Positions 28,209 to 38,313 of a stretch of 64,000 bases of DNA are shown in pieces (position 1 is the stretch's first letter; every line of letters starts with the position of its first letter). The stretch spans positions 1 through 64,000 of the forward strand of contig JAEWLC010000081.1 in assembly GCA_023393475.1 (NCBI GenBank). The letters run 5' to 3'. The notes beneath the pieces are model-generated. The model worked only from the letters and a program-made list of their open reading frames with translations. It did no database searches and was not told the DNA's origin. A program made the translations under genes and the position numbers. The stretch comes from Pseudomonadota bacterium (GTDB lineage: Bacteria > Pseudomonadota > Alphaproteobacteria > Rhizobiales > Devosiaceae).

Positions 28209-29258
28209 ATGACGGTCATGGTCGATACGCGTTTCCATTCTTCAGCAGGGCCACTGGCGCTCGGCGCCGTGCTCTCGGTGCTCGGGCGCGAAGTCGTTCT
28301 TGACGATCCTCGCGCAGGCGAGCTCAGCATCGATGGTGCCGAGGAACTGAACCTCGCGGGCCCGGGGCAAATCGCGCTGGCCGCACAGGCCGAGTATGTC
28401 CCAGCGCTGCTCGAGACCAAGGCCGGCGCCGTTATCGTCCATCCGAAGTTTCGTGCCGAGGTTCCGGCCTCCGCCGTCGCCATCGTCTATGAGCGTCCGC
28501 ACGATCTCTTTGCGGACCTCCTGGACCGTCTTTATCCTTCCGGCACCCGCGGCATGGCCAAGGCCCTGTTCGAGGCCGCCGGCACCGCGCCGCATGTCGA
28601 GGAGGGCGTCCGTCTGGGCGCCAACGTCGTGCTAGGGGCCGGGGTGGAGATCGGCCGCAACACTGTCATCGGGCCCAACACCGTCATCGGGCGTGGGGTC
28701 ACCATCGGCCGCAACGCGGTGATCGGGCCCAATGTCTCGATCGAGTGCGCCTATCTCGGCAACAACGTCGTGATCCATGCCGGTGCGCGCATCGGCACGG
28801 AGGGATTCGGTTGGCTCGGACTCGCGCAGACCAATCGCAAGATCCCGCAGCTCGGCCGGGTGATCATCCAGGACGCGGTGGAGATCGGGGCCAACACCAC
28901 CGTAGATCGCGGCGCCCTAGGCGATACGGTGATCGGCGAAGGCACCAAAATCGACAATCTCGTGCAGATCGGCCACAATTGCCGTATCGGCCGGTATTGC
29001 CTGATCGCTGCGCATTGCGGTCTGTCGGGTTCGACGGTACTTGAAGACTCGGTTCTGCTCGGTGGTGGTGCGTCGACCGCCGGGCATTTGACGATCGGCC
29101 GTGGCACAGTGGTCATGGGTTGGGGCGGCGTCACCAAGGATATTGCGCCGGGTTCGAAGGTCGGGGGTTTCCCGGCCCAGGACACGCGCAAATGGTGGCA
29201 GGAACTGGCCACGCTGCGGCGGCTTAGCAAAGGGGTCAAGAGTGGACGTGAAGAGTGA
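28209..29258 (+). CDS. lpxD: UDP-3-O-acylglucosamine N-acyltransferase
   Basis: LpxD adds the N-linked acyl chain in the third step of lipid A synthesis, using acyl-ACP. The 349-residue product has an N-terminal uridine-binding domain (about 1-115) and a left-handed beta-helix of hexapeptide repeats (about 120-310). The catalytic histidine lies in the IGHNC turn (QIGHNCRIGRY). Two ATGs nine bases apart (28209, 28218) could start the protein, and neither has a ribosome binding site. The stop lies inside the fabZ gene (17-base overlap). Confidence 0.93.
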   Translation: MTVMVDTRFHSSAGPLALGAVLSVLGREVVLDDPRAGELSIDGAEELNLAGPGQIALAAQAEYVPALLETKAGAVIVHPKFRAEVPASAVAIVYERPHDLFADLLDRLYPSGTRGMAKALFEAAGTAPHVEEGVRLGANVVLGAGVEIGRNTVIGPNTVIGRGVTIGRNAVIGPNVSIECAYLGNNVVIHAGARIGTEGFGWLGLAQTNRKIPQLGRVIIQDAVEIGANTTVDRGALGDTVIGEGTKIDNLVQIGHNCRIGRYCLIAAHCGLSGSTVLEDSVLLGGGASTAGHLTIGRGTVVMGWGGVTKDIAPGSKVGGFPAQDTRKWWQELATLRRLSKGVKSGREE

Positions 29259-29733
29259 TGCGCCAGCGGAGTCGGCTCGCGAGCTGACGACGATGGATAT
29301 CCAGGAAATCCTGAAGCACCTGCCGCATCGCTACCCGATGCTGATGATCGATCGTATCATCGAGGTGAACGGAAACGAGTGCGCCATCGGCATCAAGAAC
29401 GTCACGTTCAACGAGCCGATCTTCCAGGGGCACTTCCCGGGCGAGCCGGTCTTCCCGGGCGTCCTGATCATCGAGGGCATGGCCCAGACCGCTGGCGCCA
29501 TAGCGATCGCAGCCGGCACCGGCGCGGGCGAGGACCACATCGTCTACCTGCTGACGGTCGACAAGTGCAAATTCCGTAAGCCGGCACGCCCCGGCGACCG
29601 GATCGAATACCACATCAGGAAGATCCGCCACCGCATGACCATGGGCTGGTTCGAGGCCAAGGCAATTGTCGACGGCGTCGTGATCGCGGAAGCCGAGGTC
29701 GGCGCAATGGTCAGCGTCACCGGCAGCAAATGA
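29242..29733 (+). CDS. fabZ: 3-hydroxyacyl-ACP dehydratase FabZ
   Basis: FabZ dehydrates beta-hydroxyacyl-ACP in fatty-acid elongation. The GTG at 29242 has a GGGG ribosome binding site six to ten bases upstream and gives 163 residues; the ATG at 29293 is the alternative, giving 146. The catalytic histidine is in LPHRYPMLMIDRI and the catalytic glutamate in PGVLIIEGMAQ. It overlaps lpxD at its start and lpxA at its end (ATGA). This lpxD-fabZ-lpxA order links fatty-acid and lipid A synthesis. Confidence 0.95.
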   Translation: MDVKSDAPAESARELTTMDIQEILKHLPHRYPMLMIDRIIEVNGNECAIGIKNVTFNEPIFQGHFPGEPVFPGVLIIEGMAQTAGAIAIAAGTGAGEDHIVYLLTVDKCKFRKPARPGDRIEYHIRKIRHRMTMGWFEAKAIVDGVVIAEAEVGAMVSVTGSK

Positions 29734-30527
29734 CCATCCACCCGACTGCCATAGTCGAAGACGGTGCCCAGCTGGGCGCCGAGGTGAAGATCGGCCCATA
29801 CTGCATCATCGGCAGGGATACCGTCCTCGGTGACGGCGTCGAGGTCATCTCCCATGCGGTGGTGACGGGCCGCACGACCGTCGGCCCGCGCACCCGCATC
29901 TACCCCTTTGCCTCGATCGGTCACCAGCCGCAGGATCTGAAATATGCCGGGGAACTGTCGACGCTCCGCATCGGCGCCGACTGCAACATCCGCGAGCACG
30001 CGACCATCAACCCCGGCACCGCCGGCGGCGGCATGGAAACCGTGGTGGGCGACCGCTGCCTCATCATGATCGGCTCGCATATCGGTCACGATTGCCATGT
30101 CGGCAACAACGTCATCCTCTCCAACAATGCCGGGCTTGCCGGGCACTGCAAGGTCGATGACTACGCCATCCTGAGCGGTCACGCCGGCACGGTGCAGTTC
30201 GTCCATGTCGGCGCCCACGCCTTTGTCGGCGGCATGACCAAGGTCGAGAAGGACGTGATCCCCTACGGCATGGTCAACGGCAATCCGGGCGTGCTGTCGG
30301 GCATCAACCTCGTCGGCCTGAAGCGCCGTGGCTTCGATCGCGAGGCGATCCACCAGCTGCGCGCCGCCTATCGCATGATCTTTGCCAGCGAAGGCACGCT
30401 GCGCGAGCGCGTCGTGGATGCCTCGCAGCTTTTTGCCGACGAGCCGCTCGTCCAGGATCTCGTACGCTTCATCAGTTCGGCCCAGGGCGGTCTGACCTTG
30501 CCGGACAACGTCGGAAACGAAGAGTAA
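29730..30527 (+). CDS. lpxA: Acyl-ACP--UDP-N-acetylglucosamine O-acyltransferase
   Basis: LpxA catalyses the first step of lipid A synthesis, 3-O-acylation of UDP-GlcNAc. The product is 265 residues, a left-handed beta-helix (about 3-190) with a C-terminal helical part. The catalytic histidine is in the conserved IGHDCHVGNN turn (about residues 117-126), preceded by REHATINPGT. It overlaps fabZ by four bases, and its TAA shares the last base with the ATG of lpxI. Confidence 0.96.
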   Translation: MTIHPTAIVEDGAQLGAEVKIGPYCIIGRDTVLGDGVEVISHAVVTGRTTVGPRTRIYPFASIGHQPQDLKYAGELSTLRIGADCNIREHATINPGTAGGGMETVVGDRCLIMIGSHIGHDCHVGNNVILSNNAGLAGHCKVDDYAILSGHAGTVQFVHVGAHAFVGGMTKVEKDVIPYGMVNGNPGVLSGINLVGLKRRGFDREAIHQLRAAYRMIFASEGTLRERVVDASQLFADEPLVQDLVRFISSAQGGLTLPDNVGNEE

Positions 30528-31339
30528 TGCCGCGCCGCCTGAGCATCCTGGCAGGCTCCGGCACCCTCGTTTCGCATGTCATCGAGGCCGCGCAGCGCGC
30601 CGGCGACCAGGTTCAGGTCATCGCGCTCACGCCGCAGCCCGAACGCGCGGGGGTCCAACTGCTGCAGGGCGACACCCGCGATCCCATGTCCATCGTCCAG
30701 ACCATCAAGGCCTTCCGTAGCACCCACGTAACCCTTGCGGGCGGCGTTACCCTGGGCGATCGCGCCCGCGAAGGTCTCTCCCAGTTCGCTGGCGGTTCGG
30801 CCGCCTCTGCGGGTGACGCGGCGCTGTCGAGAATGTCCGGCGTGGTGCGCGCCATGACCGGTGCCAAGGTGATCGGCGCCCACGAAGTCGCGAAAGACCT
30901 GCTGGCTCCCAAGGGGATGATCGCAGGACCAGTCCTCACCGATGCCCAGGGTCGTACGGCCCAGTTGGCGTTGAAGGCAGCGCGCGAGATCGGGCGGCTT
31001 GATCTCGGACAGGCAGTCGTGGCTGCCGGCGCTCGCGTTGTGGCCGCCGAGGATGTCGGCGGCACCGACGAGCTCCTGCAGCGCGTCGCGGAACACCGCC
31101 GGCAGGGCCGCATCGGCGATGGCGCGGGGCCGCTTGTCCTCGCCAAGGCCGCCAAGCCGAAGCAACCGCTGTCGATAGATTTGCCGGCCGTCGGACCCGA
31201 CACCGTGGCCAAGGCCGCCGAGGCCGGCATCACGGTCATTGTCGTGGAGCCGGGTAGGGTGCTGCTGCTCGATCGGCCGGCGCTGATCGCCGCCGCGGAG
31301 CAGCATGGAATCACCATCATCGGTCTGGCCCGTGTCTGA
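30527..31339 (+). CDS. lpxI: UDP-2,3-diacylglucosamine pyrophosphatase LpxI
   Basis: LpxI hydrolyses UDP-2,3-diacylglucosamine to lipid X. It is the alphaproteobacterial replacement for LpxH and is unrelated in sequence. The 270-residue product starts RRLSILAGSGTLVSHVIEAA and has the two-domain LpxI (DUF1009) layout. A DGAG-like loop in the C-terminal domain reads QGRIGDGAGPLVLAKAAKP (about residues 193-211), and the end reads [14 protein letters not shown]. The gene lies between lpxA and lpxB, the standard place in Caulobacter and rhizobia. Confidence 0.93.
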   Translation: MPRRLSILAGSGTLVSHVIEAAQRAGDQVQVIALTPQPERAGVQLLQGDTRDPMSIVQTIKAFRSTHVTLAGGVTLGDRAREGLSQFAGGSAASAGDAALSRMSGVVRAMTGAKVIGAHEVAKDLLAPKGMIAGPVLTDAQGRTAQLALKAAREIGRLDLGQAVVAAGARVVAAEDVGGTDELLQRVAEHRRQGRIGDGAGPLVLAKAAKPKQPLSIDLPAVGPDTVAKAAEAGITVIVVEPGRVLLLDRPALIAAAEQHGITIIGLARV

Positions 31340-32477
31340 CCCGCTGCGTCTCTTTGTCCTCGCCGGTGAGGCCTCCGGTGATCGGCTCGGCAGCGACATG
31401 GTCCGCCGCCTCAGGCAGCGTGTGCCGCTCGAAGTAAGCGGCGTCGGTGGGCCTGAGCTGACGGCTGAGGGCCTGCAGAGCTTGTTCCCGATGTCCGATC
31501 TCGCCGTCATGGGCTGGAGCGACGTGCTGCGACGCCTGCCGCTCCTGCTCTGGCGTGTCCGCCAGGTCGCGCAGGCCATCATCAGGTCGCGCCCCGACAT
31601 CGTGGTCCTTATCGACTCCCAGGTGTTCTCGAAGGCCGTGGCGCAGCGCGTCCGGAAGGCAGGCCTGCAAATGCCGATCCTGCTCTATGTGGCCCCCACG
31701 GTCTGGGCCTGGCGTCCCGAGCGCGCACCGGCGCTGCTCGGCCTCTTCGACGAGGTATTCTCCATCCTGCCGTTCGAACCCAAGGCAATGGCGCAACTGG
31801 GCGGCCCGGAAACCCGTTTCGTCGGCCACCCTGCCGTGACCCGCTTCCCCGGCCGCCCCGAAGTCCCGCGGCGCGGCACCATGCTGCTGTTGCCCGGCAG
31901 TCGCCGGGGCGAACTGCGTCGCCACCTGCCGCTTATGCGCTCGGCGGTCGAACAGTTCCGCGATCACCCACGCATCACCAGCTTCGCCATCCCCACGCTG
32001 GAGGCTCTGGTGCCGGTGCTCGAGAAGGAGGTCGCCGATTGGCCCGCGCCCGTAGCGCTCGTCACCGGGGAAGAACGTCGAAAAGCCTGGGACACGGCCA
32101 TCGCCGCGTTCGCCGTTAGCGGCACCGTCTCTCTGGAACTGGCGATGAGCCGCATCCCGATGGTCGTCACCTATGTCGCCGACCCGCATCAGGTCCGGAA
32201 CTACGACAGGCTCGGCCACAGCGTGACGCTGGCGCTGCCGAGCATCATCCTCGGCCGCAATGTCGTGCCGGAACTCCAGCTGCGCAGCAACGCAGCGCCG
32301 CACGATCTCTCGGCGCTGAAGGACCTGCTCGATGATCCCGCAACCGCCGCTGCACAACTCGCCGCCTTCGATGAAGTGCGCGTGCTGATGCAAAAAGGGG
32401 CGCCCGAGGCGCCCCTTGCAGATATTGCGGATCGTATGCTCGCGCACGCGCCTCAGCGGCTGTTGATCGGCTCGTAG
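31332..32477 (+). CDS. lpxB: Lipid-A-disaccharide synthase
   Basis: LpxB is a membrane-associated glycosyltransferase (GT19) that joins lipid X and UDP-diacylglucosamine. The GTG at 31332, inside the lpxI end, gives 381 residues. Family motifs include [14 protein letters not shown] (about 6-19), [22 protein letters not shown] (about 118-130) and [16 protein letters not shown] (about 180-195). The last 25 bases overlap gltA convergently, and codons near 32392-32417 double as the gltA terminator on the other strand. Confidence 0.94.
   Translation: MSDPLRLFVLAGEASGDRLGSDMVRRLRQRVPLEVSGVGGPELTAEGLQSLFPMSDLAVMGWSDVLRRLPLLLWRVRQVAQAIIRSRPDIVVLIDSQVFSKAVAQRVRKAGLQMPILLYVAPTVWAWRPERAPALLGLFDEVFSILPFEPKAMAQLGGPETRFVGHPAVTRFPGRPEVPRRGTMLLLPGSRRGELRRHLPLMRSAVEQFRDHPRITSFAIPTLEALVPVLEKEVADWPAPVALVTGEERRKAWDTAIAAFAVSGTVSLELAMSRIPMVVTYVADPHQVRNYDRLGHSVTLALPSIILGRNVVPELQLRSNAAPHDLSALKDLLDDPATAAAQLAAFDEVRVLMQKGAPEAPLADIADRMLAHAPQRLLIGS
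32392..32417 (-). terminator. Intrinsic terminator of gltA, embedded in lpxB
   Basis: On the minus strand AAGGGGCGCC and GGCGCCCCTT form a perfect 10-bp stem with a TCG loop, followed by TTT, 36 bases after the gltA stop. On the plus strand the same bases are lpxB codons reading KGAPEAPLA. The plus strand has no T tract after the stem. Confidence 0.75.
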
Positions 32478-33745
32478 TCGCGCGTCGGCGCGCCGTTGTA
32501 GAGCTGGCGCGGACGGCCGATCTTCTTCTGCGGGTCGGCGATCATTTCCTTCCACTGCGCGATCCAGCCAACGGTGCGGCTGAGCGCGAAAATGGCGGTG
32601 AACATCGAGGTCGGGAAGCCGATCGCATCGAGGATGATGCCCGAGTAGAAATCGACGTTCGGGTAAAGCTTGCGGTCGATGAAATACTGGTCCGAGAGCG
32701 CGATCCTCTCGAGCTCCTTGGCCACCTGCAGCGTCGGCGACAGGTTGTCGGCGCCGAGCTGGGCCAGCACGTCGTTAGCGGCCTGCTGCATCACCTTGGC
32801 GCGCGGATCGTAGTTCTTGTAGACGCGGTGCCCAAAGCCCATCAGGCGGGTGCCCGAGGACTTGTCCTTGGCCTTCTCGATGAACTCGGGGATCCGGTCG
32901 ACGGTCCCGATCTCCTTGAGCATGTTCAGCGCGGCTTCGTTCGCCCCGCCATGGGCTGGGCCCCAGAGGCACGCGACGCCGGCTGCGATACAGGCGAACG
33001 GGTTGGCGTCGGACGAACCGGCAAGGCGAACGGTCGAGGTCGAGGCGTTCTGTTCGTGGTCTGCGTGCAGCGTGAAGATCAGGTCCATGGCGCGCGCCAC
33101 GACCGGGTTCACGACGTAGTCCTCCGCCGGTACCGAGAAGCACATACGCAGGAAGTTCGACGCGTAGTCGAGGTCGTTGCGCGGGTACACGAAGGGCTGG
33201 CCGACCGAGTACTTGTAGGCCATGGCGACGATCGTCGGGATCTTGGCGATCATGCGGATGGAGGCGATCTCGCGCTGCTGCGGATCGCTGATGTCGATCG
33301 AGTCGTGATAGAACGCCGCCATGGCGCCCACCACGCCGCACACGATCGCCATCGGGTGCGCATCGCGACGGAAGCCGCGGTAGAAATAGTGCATCTGCTC
33401 ATGCACCATCGTGTGGCGCGTCACGCGCTGGGAAAAATCGGCCATCTGCGCCTTGTTCGGCAGCTCGCCGTAGAGCAGCAGGTAGCAGACTTCCAGGTAG
33501 TTCGACTTTTCGGCCAGCTGTTCGATCGGGTAGCCCCGATACATCAGCTCGCCCTTGTCGCCGTCGATATAGGTGATCGAGCTGTCGGTGGCAGCCGTCG
33601 AAGTGAAGCCGGGGTCATAAGTAAACATGCCGGTCTTGGCATAGAGCGATCGGATGTCGATGACATCGGGGCCGACGGAGCCCGAGAGCACCGGGAACTC
33701 GAAAGTCTGATCCCCGATGGTAAGTTTGGCGATGGTATCGCTCAT
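32453..33745 (-). CDS. gltA: Citrate synthase
   Basis: Citrate synthase condenses oxaloacetate and acetyl-CoA at the entry of the TCA cycle. The ATG at 33745 has a GGAGAG ribosome binding site and gives 430 residues, the large type II (hexameric) proteobacterial form. The catalytic residues are H265 (GPAHGGAN), H306 ([13 protein letters not shown]) and D365 (PNVDFYSG). The 3' end overlaps lpxB and its terminator lies inside lpxB. It is downstream of gltX on the same strand with a 161-base gap. Confidence 0.97.
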   Translation of the reverse strand: MSDTIAKLTIGDQTFEFPVLSGSVGPDVIDIRSLYAKTGMFTYDPGFTSTAATDSSITYIDGDKGELMYRGYPIEQLAEKSNYLEVCYLLLYGELPNKAQMADFSQRVTRHTMVHEQMHYFYRGFRRDAHPMAIVCGVVGAMAAFYHDSIDISDPQQREIASIRMIAKIPTIVAMAYKYSVGQPFVYPRNDLDYASNFLRMCFSVPAEDYVVNPVVARAMDLIFTLHADHEQNASTSTVRLAGSSDANPFACIAAGVACLWGPAHGGANEAALNMLKEIGTVDRIPEFIEKAKDKSSGTRLMGFGHRVYKNYDPRAKVMQQAANDVLAQLGADNLSPTLQVAKELERIALSDQYFIDRKLYPNVDFYSGIILDAIGFPTSMFTAIFALSRTVGWIAQWKEMIADPQKKIGRPRQLYNGAPTRDYEPINSR

Positions 33746-33906
33746 GAATCGCTCTCCATATTGGGCCGTTAGGCGCCCGCCAAAGAGGTAGGAAGCGGGC
33801 CGGCCAAGCGTCGTTAAGAGGCAGGTGAAAGTGGCGTAACCCATATGCCCCACCTTCGCAACAGGTGGGTGAACACGGCTGACCTAATCACCTTTCCCAA
33901 TATACA

Positions 33907-35322
33907 TCAGGCGGCCTGGTCCCCCAGTCGGGCCAGCGTTTCCTCCCGCCCGATCAGTACCATGACTTCGAAAATCCCCGGCGAAACGGTGCGCCCGGTC
34001 AGCGCCGCGCGGAGCGGCTGGGCCACCTTGCCGAGCTTCAGCCCCTTGGCCTCGGCGAACGTGCGCGCCGCGCCGTCTATGGCCTCGACGCTCCAGTCGT
34101 TGAGCCCCTTCAGCACTTCGGCAAAGGCGCCGACATTGCTCCGGGCGTCCGGCGTCAGCTGGTCGGACGCCGACTGGTCGATCGTCAGCGGCCGCACGGC
34201 ATAGATGAACTGCGCCAGGTCGATCAGCTCGAGCACGGTCTTGGCCCGCGGCTGCAGCTCCGGCAGGGCGGCGAGCACTGTGACGGCATTTGCGGTCAGC
34301 CCGGCGAAGTCGGTGTCGCGGCCGACTTCCTTGGCGGTCGATAGCATCACCTCATACAGCCGCGCCGGCGTCGCCTCGCGGATGTAGTGGCCATTGATGT
34401 TCTCGAGCTTGACGAAATCGAACCGCGCCGCGCCCTTGTTGAGCGCATCGAGGCTGAACCATTCGACCATCTGCTCGGTCGAGAAGATCTCGTCGTCGCC
34501 GTGGCTCCAGCCGAGCCGCGCCAGGTAGTTGCGCAGTGCCTCGGGGAGGTACCCCATCTGGCGGTAGGCCTCGACGCCGAGCGCGCCGTGGCGCTTCGAC
34601 AGCTTGGCCCCGTCCGGCCCGTGGATCAGCGGGATGTGGCTCATTTCTGGCACCGACCAGCCCATGCCGTTGTAGATGATGATCTGGCGGGCCGCGTTCG
34701 TCAGGTGGTCGTCGCCGCGGATGATGTGCGTCACGCCCATGTCGTGGTCGTCCACCACCACGGCTAGCATGTAGGTCGGCGTTCCGTCCGAGCGCAGGAT
34801 GATGAAGTCGTCGAGGTTCTCGACCTTGAACACCACCTCGCCCTGCACGTGGTCCTGCACACGGATCTCGCCTGACGGCGGCGCCTTGATGCGGATCACA
34901 GGCGCCACGCCGGCGGGCGCCTCGGACGGATCGCGGTCGCGCCAATAGCCGTTGTAGCGCGGCGGCTGGCCATTCGCCCGCGCCGTCTCGCGCATCTCGG
35001 CCAGTTCCTCGGGCGAACAGTAGCAGTAATAGGCCTGGCCGCGTGCCAGGAGCTCCTTGGCCACCTCGGCATGCCGCGCCGCGCGCGAAAACTGCATCAC
35101 CGGATCGCCGTCCCAGTCGAGACCGAGCCACTTCAGGCCATCGAAGATCGCCTTCACTGCGCCCTCGGTCGACCGTTCGCGATCGGTATCCTCGATGCGC
35201 AGCAGCATCTTGCCGCCGCTGTGGCGCGAGAAGGCCCAGTTGAACAGGGCCGTGCGTGCACCACCGATATGGAGGTAGCCGGTAGGCGAGGGGGCGAAGC
35301 GAGTGACGACGGGAGTGGCCAT
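33907..35322 (-). CDS. gltX: Glutamyl-tRNA synthetase
   Basis: Class I aminoacyl-tRNA synthetase charging tRNA-Glu. The ATG at 35322 gives 471 residues. The HIGH motif appears as LHIGG at about residues 17-21, after [11 protein letters not shown], and the KMSKS motif as KLSKRHG near residue 238. The region [12 protein letters not shown] is characteristic of the bacterial GluRS family. Alphaproteobacteria often carry two GltX copies, and a second may exist outside this window. A longer upstream frame to 35472 has no support. Confidence 0.95.
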   Translation of the reverse strand: MATPVVTRFAPSPTGYLHIGGARTALFNWAFSRHSGGKMLLRIEDTDRERSTEGAVKAIFDGLKWLGLDWDGDPVMQFSRAARHAEVAKELLARGQAYYCYCSPEELAEMRETARANGQPPRYNGYWRDRDPSEAPAGVAPVIRIKAPPSGEIRVQDHVQGEVVFKVENLDDFIILRSDGTPTYMLAVVVDDHDMGVTHIIRGDDHLTNAARQIIIYNGMGWSVPEMSHIPLIHGPDGAKLSKRHGALGVEAYRQMGYLPEALRNYLARLGWSHGDDEIFSTEQMVEWFSLDALNKGAARFDFVKLENINGHYIREATPARLYEVMLSTAKEVGRDTDFAGLTANAVTVLAALPELQPRAKTVLELIDLAQFIYAVRPLTIDQSASDQLTPDARSNVGAFAEVLKGLNDWSVEAIDGAARTFAEAKGLKLGKVAQPLRAALTGRTVSPGIFEVMVLIGREETLARLGDQAA

Positions 35323-35455
35323 ATCAGGTGAAACATCCCTCAGAATTGGCGTTTGGCGGTGTGTAAGCACCCTGCGCCGCAAGTGCAAGGCCGCGGTGCT
35401 GTTGACAGCCCTGCGCGGCGCGGCTTGGTTGCCAGCGCAACGCTGCGGGGTCGCA

Positions 35456-36139
35456 ATGCCGAAGGTCGTCATCGATGCGCTCAGCCATCAGGCCATCCGT
35501 GCCCTTGGCACGGAGCAAGAGGCATATCGCCGGCCCGCTGAGCGCGCGGGCATGTGGCGCGGCAAGCGTCTCGCCGGCGTCGAGCGGTCCCTCGAGGACG
35601 CCGGCCACGAACTCGCCTACGCTCGGCCGGACACGGCCACGCTACCCGACGCCGCCATCCTCATCATCGCCAGCCGCTCCCAGAGCGTCATGTTCGGCGA
35701 GCCCGAACTCGTCGCGATCCGCGATTTCGTTCTCGCTGGAGGCGGCTTGCTGCTGATGGCCAACCACCAACACTTCATCATGCCACAACAGCAGGTGGCC
35801 CTCGCGCTCGATCTGCCACTGGGCTTTATCGACGGCACGATCGCGGGTTTCCCGCCCATCGAGCTGGCGGCGCACCCGACCACCACCGGCTGCAGTTCGA
35901 TCGTCGTCCGCAACTCGACCTCTCTGGTGGCCCGCACCCCCGCGACGCCGGTTGCCCGCTTCGTGGCCGATCGCCGCCACCTGTTCGCGATTGCCGCCGA
36001 AGCAGGCAAGGGCAGGGTGCTTGCCACCGGCGACTCCGGCTTCATCGCGAGCTCCGACGATACCGGACGGGACATGTTCGCCGCCGGCGACAATGCCGCG
36101 TTCTTCGCCAACGCCATCCGCTGGCTCACCAGGGCCTAG
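35456..36139 (+). CDS. Uncharacterised protein with glutamine-amidotransferase-like (DUF4350-type) fold
   Basis: A 227-residue soluble protein starting at [18 protein letters not shown]. The middle contains [15 protein letters not shown] and [19 protein letters not shown] (about residues 100-118), and the end reads [15 protein letters not shown] followed by [10 protein letters not shown]. This pattern (a buried strand, 'do not touch' loop, GGGLLLMA strand and a C-terminal GD...N...F...WL helix) is that of the DUF4350/GATase-like proteins that lack the catalytic triad. The function is unknown. It lies divergent from gltX and 47 bases before comEC. A TTGACA sequence at 35402 may be its -35 box. 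Confidence 0.6.
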   Translation: MPKVVIDALSHQAIRALGTEQEAYRRPAERAGMWRGKRLAGVERSLEDAGHELAYARPDTATLPDAAILIIASRSQSVMFGEPELVAIRDFVLAGGGLLLMANHQHFIMPQQQVALALDLPLGFIDGTIAGFPPIELAAHPTTTGCSSIVVRNSTSLVARTPATPVARFVADRRHLFAIAAEAGKGRVLATGDSGFIASSDDTGRDMFAAGDNAAFFANAIRWLTRA

Positions 36140-36186
36140 CCGCCCGCGCTCCGCCGTGTAACATGCCCCGAGGGCGGGGGCGCCTC

Positions 36187-38313
36187 ATGGCGGTTACCGA
36201 AACAGGTGTCGAGCACAGTCCGGCGCAGTCGCCTCCGCGACCCGTGCGTCAGCTGTTACCTGTCGCCGGTGCGAAAAGGCCTCAGTTGCTCGCCGGGCTT
36301 GCCGCCAGCATTGGCATGGCGCTCGAGCATCGCCGTCTGTTCGTGCTCTGGCCTTTCGCCATCATTGCGGGCCTCATCGCCTCGGTGAATGCCCCCGACC
36401 TGCCGCCAGCCGTGCTGCCGGCCGTCGCTGCCATGCTCGTGCTGGCGATGGCCTTCGCCCTCAACCGGCTTAACCTGCTGCGCCTCTGTGGCGTCCTCGC
36501 GGCCTTCTGGTTCGGCTTCTGCCTGCTGCCCATCCACGGCGCGCTGTTCGGCACCGGAATGCTGTCGCGCCCGGCCTATGGCACCTACGAGATGCGGGTC
36601 GACGAGATCGTCTCGACCATCGACGGCGAAGTCAGGGCCATCGTCTCGCAGGTCACCCCCGGACCCGATACCCGCGCGCTACCAATCCGGCGCGCACGCA
36701 TCGTCGCCGGCAGAGGCGCGGTGCTCGCCCCCGGCGACATCATCCGCGCACCGGTCCGCTTCTATTCCGTCCCTGGTCCGGTCGTCCCCAATGGCTTCGA
36801 TACTCAGTTCCACGCCTATTTCGACGGCGTCGGCGCCTACGGGAACACTACTGGCGGAGTGGAAACCGTCACCACGGGAGATCTTTCCGCCCCGGAGCGC
36901 ATCATCGACGGCATACGCCGCACCATTGCCGAACGCATCGACGCCGCCATCCCGCAGCCCGCTGCCGGCGTCGCTCGCGCCCTGATCAACGGCGACCAGA
37001 GCGCCGTCTCCGACGAGGCACGCGACACCATGGCAAAGGCGGGGCTGGCGCACGTCCTTTCGGTCTCAGGCCTTCACCTCACCATCGTTGCCGGCCTCGT
37101 GCTCGTCGTGCTGCGCTTCGGTCTCGCCATGCTGCCGGGCATTCACAGCCACATCGCGGTCAAGCGCCTCGCTGCGGGCTTCGCCATCCTCGCCGCCCTC
37201 GGCTACTTTGCCATCTCCGGCGGCAATGTCGCGGCGCTGCGCTCTACCATCATGCTGGTGCTCGTCCTCGGCGCCATCGTCTTCGGCCGCCGTGCCCTCA
37301 CCATGCGCAACGTCGCCATCGCCGCGCTGCTGGTGATCCTCACCGACCCCGCCAGCATCTTCCGCCCCAGCTTCCAGCTTTCCTTCGCCGCCGTCGTCGC
37401 GCTCATCGCGGCGTGGGAACTGATGAAGCCCAGCGACACCAGGGATAACTCGATCCCCCGCCGCATCGGCGGCTACCTGTGGGGCATAGTGCTGACCAGC
37501 ATCATCGCCGGCCTCGCGACCCTGCTGTTCTCGGTCTATCACTTCCAGCAGACGTCCCCGCTCGGCGTCCCCGGCAACCTGTTCTCGCTGCCTTTGGTCG
37601 GCTTCGTGATCATGCCCACGGCGGTCGTCGCAACGCTGCTAATGCCGTTTGGCTGGGAGGCGCCGTTCCTCGCCGTCATGGGCTGGGCCATCGACGGCAT
37701 GCTCGTCGTCGGCAAGTTGGTCGCCGACCTCAGCAACGGCCTCGACTACAGCCCACTGCTAACCCCGCTGGCGCTCGGCATCGGCCTCGTCGCCTTCGCG
37801 TGGTTCACCTTCCTGCCCACCTGGCATCGCCTCATCGGCCCGGTGCTTGCCCTCCCTCTGATCGGGCTGTTCGCCCTCGATCGGGCGCCGGATGTCCTCA
37901 TCGCCGACACCACCCAGGCCACGGCCTTGCGCGTGGATGGCGACATGGCGCTGGTCGCCGGCAAGGGCGACAGCTTCGCCGTCGACGTCTGGCGGGAGAC
38001 TTATTCCGATCGCATCGAAGCGGCTTCTCCGCTCCGTTGCGACAGCATCGGCTGTTTCGGCAGCAGTCCGCGCGGCTTCACGCTGGCGCTGGTCCGCGAC
38101 CCGGCCGCGTTCTACGAGGATTGCGGGATAGCCGACCTAGTGATTGCCCGTCGCGAGGTTCCGGCGCATTGCGCCGCCAGAACCGTCATAGACGCCGAAG
38201 ACCTTGCGCGCGGCGGAGTCCACTGGCTCGGCTGGAACGATGCGAGCCGAACGTTTGAGGTCCGGCCCGCCATCCCGCCGGTCAGTCGGCCGTGGAGAGT
38301 GCTGCCACCGTGA
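36187..38313 (+). CDS. comEC: ComEC/Rec2 family competence-type membrane protein
   Basis: ComEC forms the inner-membrane channel for single-stranded DNA uptake in transformable bacteria. The product from ATG 36187 (GGGGG ribosome binding site) is 708 residues; an in-frame ATG at 36163 would add 8. An N-terminal DUF4131-type region (about 40-230) with membrane helices and an OB-like domain is followed by the Competence core with GLAHVLSVSGLHLTIVAGL (about 287-305) and RPSFQLSFAAVVALIA. The C-terminal third lacks the HxHxDH nuclease motif of Bacillus ComEC, which is common in this order. The 3' end overlaps the beta-galactosidase gene convergently by 32 bases. Confidence 0.85.
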   Translation: MAVTETGVEHSPAQSPPRPVRQLLPVAGAKRPQLLAGLAASIGMALEHRRLFVLWPFAIIAGLIASVNAPDLPPAVLPAVAAMLVLAMAFALNRLNLLRLCGVLAAFWFGFCLLPIHGALFGTGMLSRPAYGTYEMRVDEIVSTIDGEVRAIVSQVTPGPDTRALPIRRARIVAGRGAVLAPGDIIRAPVRFYSVPGPVVPNGFDTQFHAYFDGVGAYGNTTGGVETVTTGDLSAPERIIDGIRRTIAERIDAAIPQPAAGVARALINGDQSAVSDEARDTMAKAGLAHVLSVSGLHLTIVAGLVLVVLRFGLAMLPGIHSHIAVKRLAAGFAILAALGYFAISGGNVAALRSTIMLVLVLGAIVFGRRALTMRNVAIAALLVILTDPASIFRPSFQLSFAAVVALIAAWELMKPSDTRDNSIPRRIGGYLWGIVLTSIIAGLATLLFSVYHFQQTSPLGVPGNLFSLPLVGFVIMPTAVVATLLMPFGWEAPFLAVMGWAIDGMLVVGKLVADLSNGLDYSPLLTPLALGIGLVAFAWFTFLPTWHRLIGPVLALPLIGLFALDRAPDVLIADTTQATALRVDGDMALVAGKGDSFAVDVWRETYSDRIEAASPLRCDSIGCFGSSPRGFTLALVRDPAAFYEDCGIADLVIARREVPAHCAARTVIDAEDLARGGVHWLGWNDASRTFEVRPAIPPVSRPWRVLPP

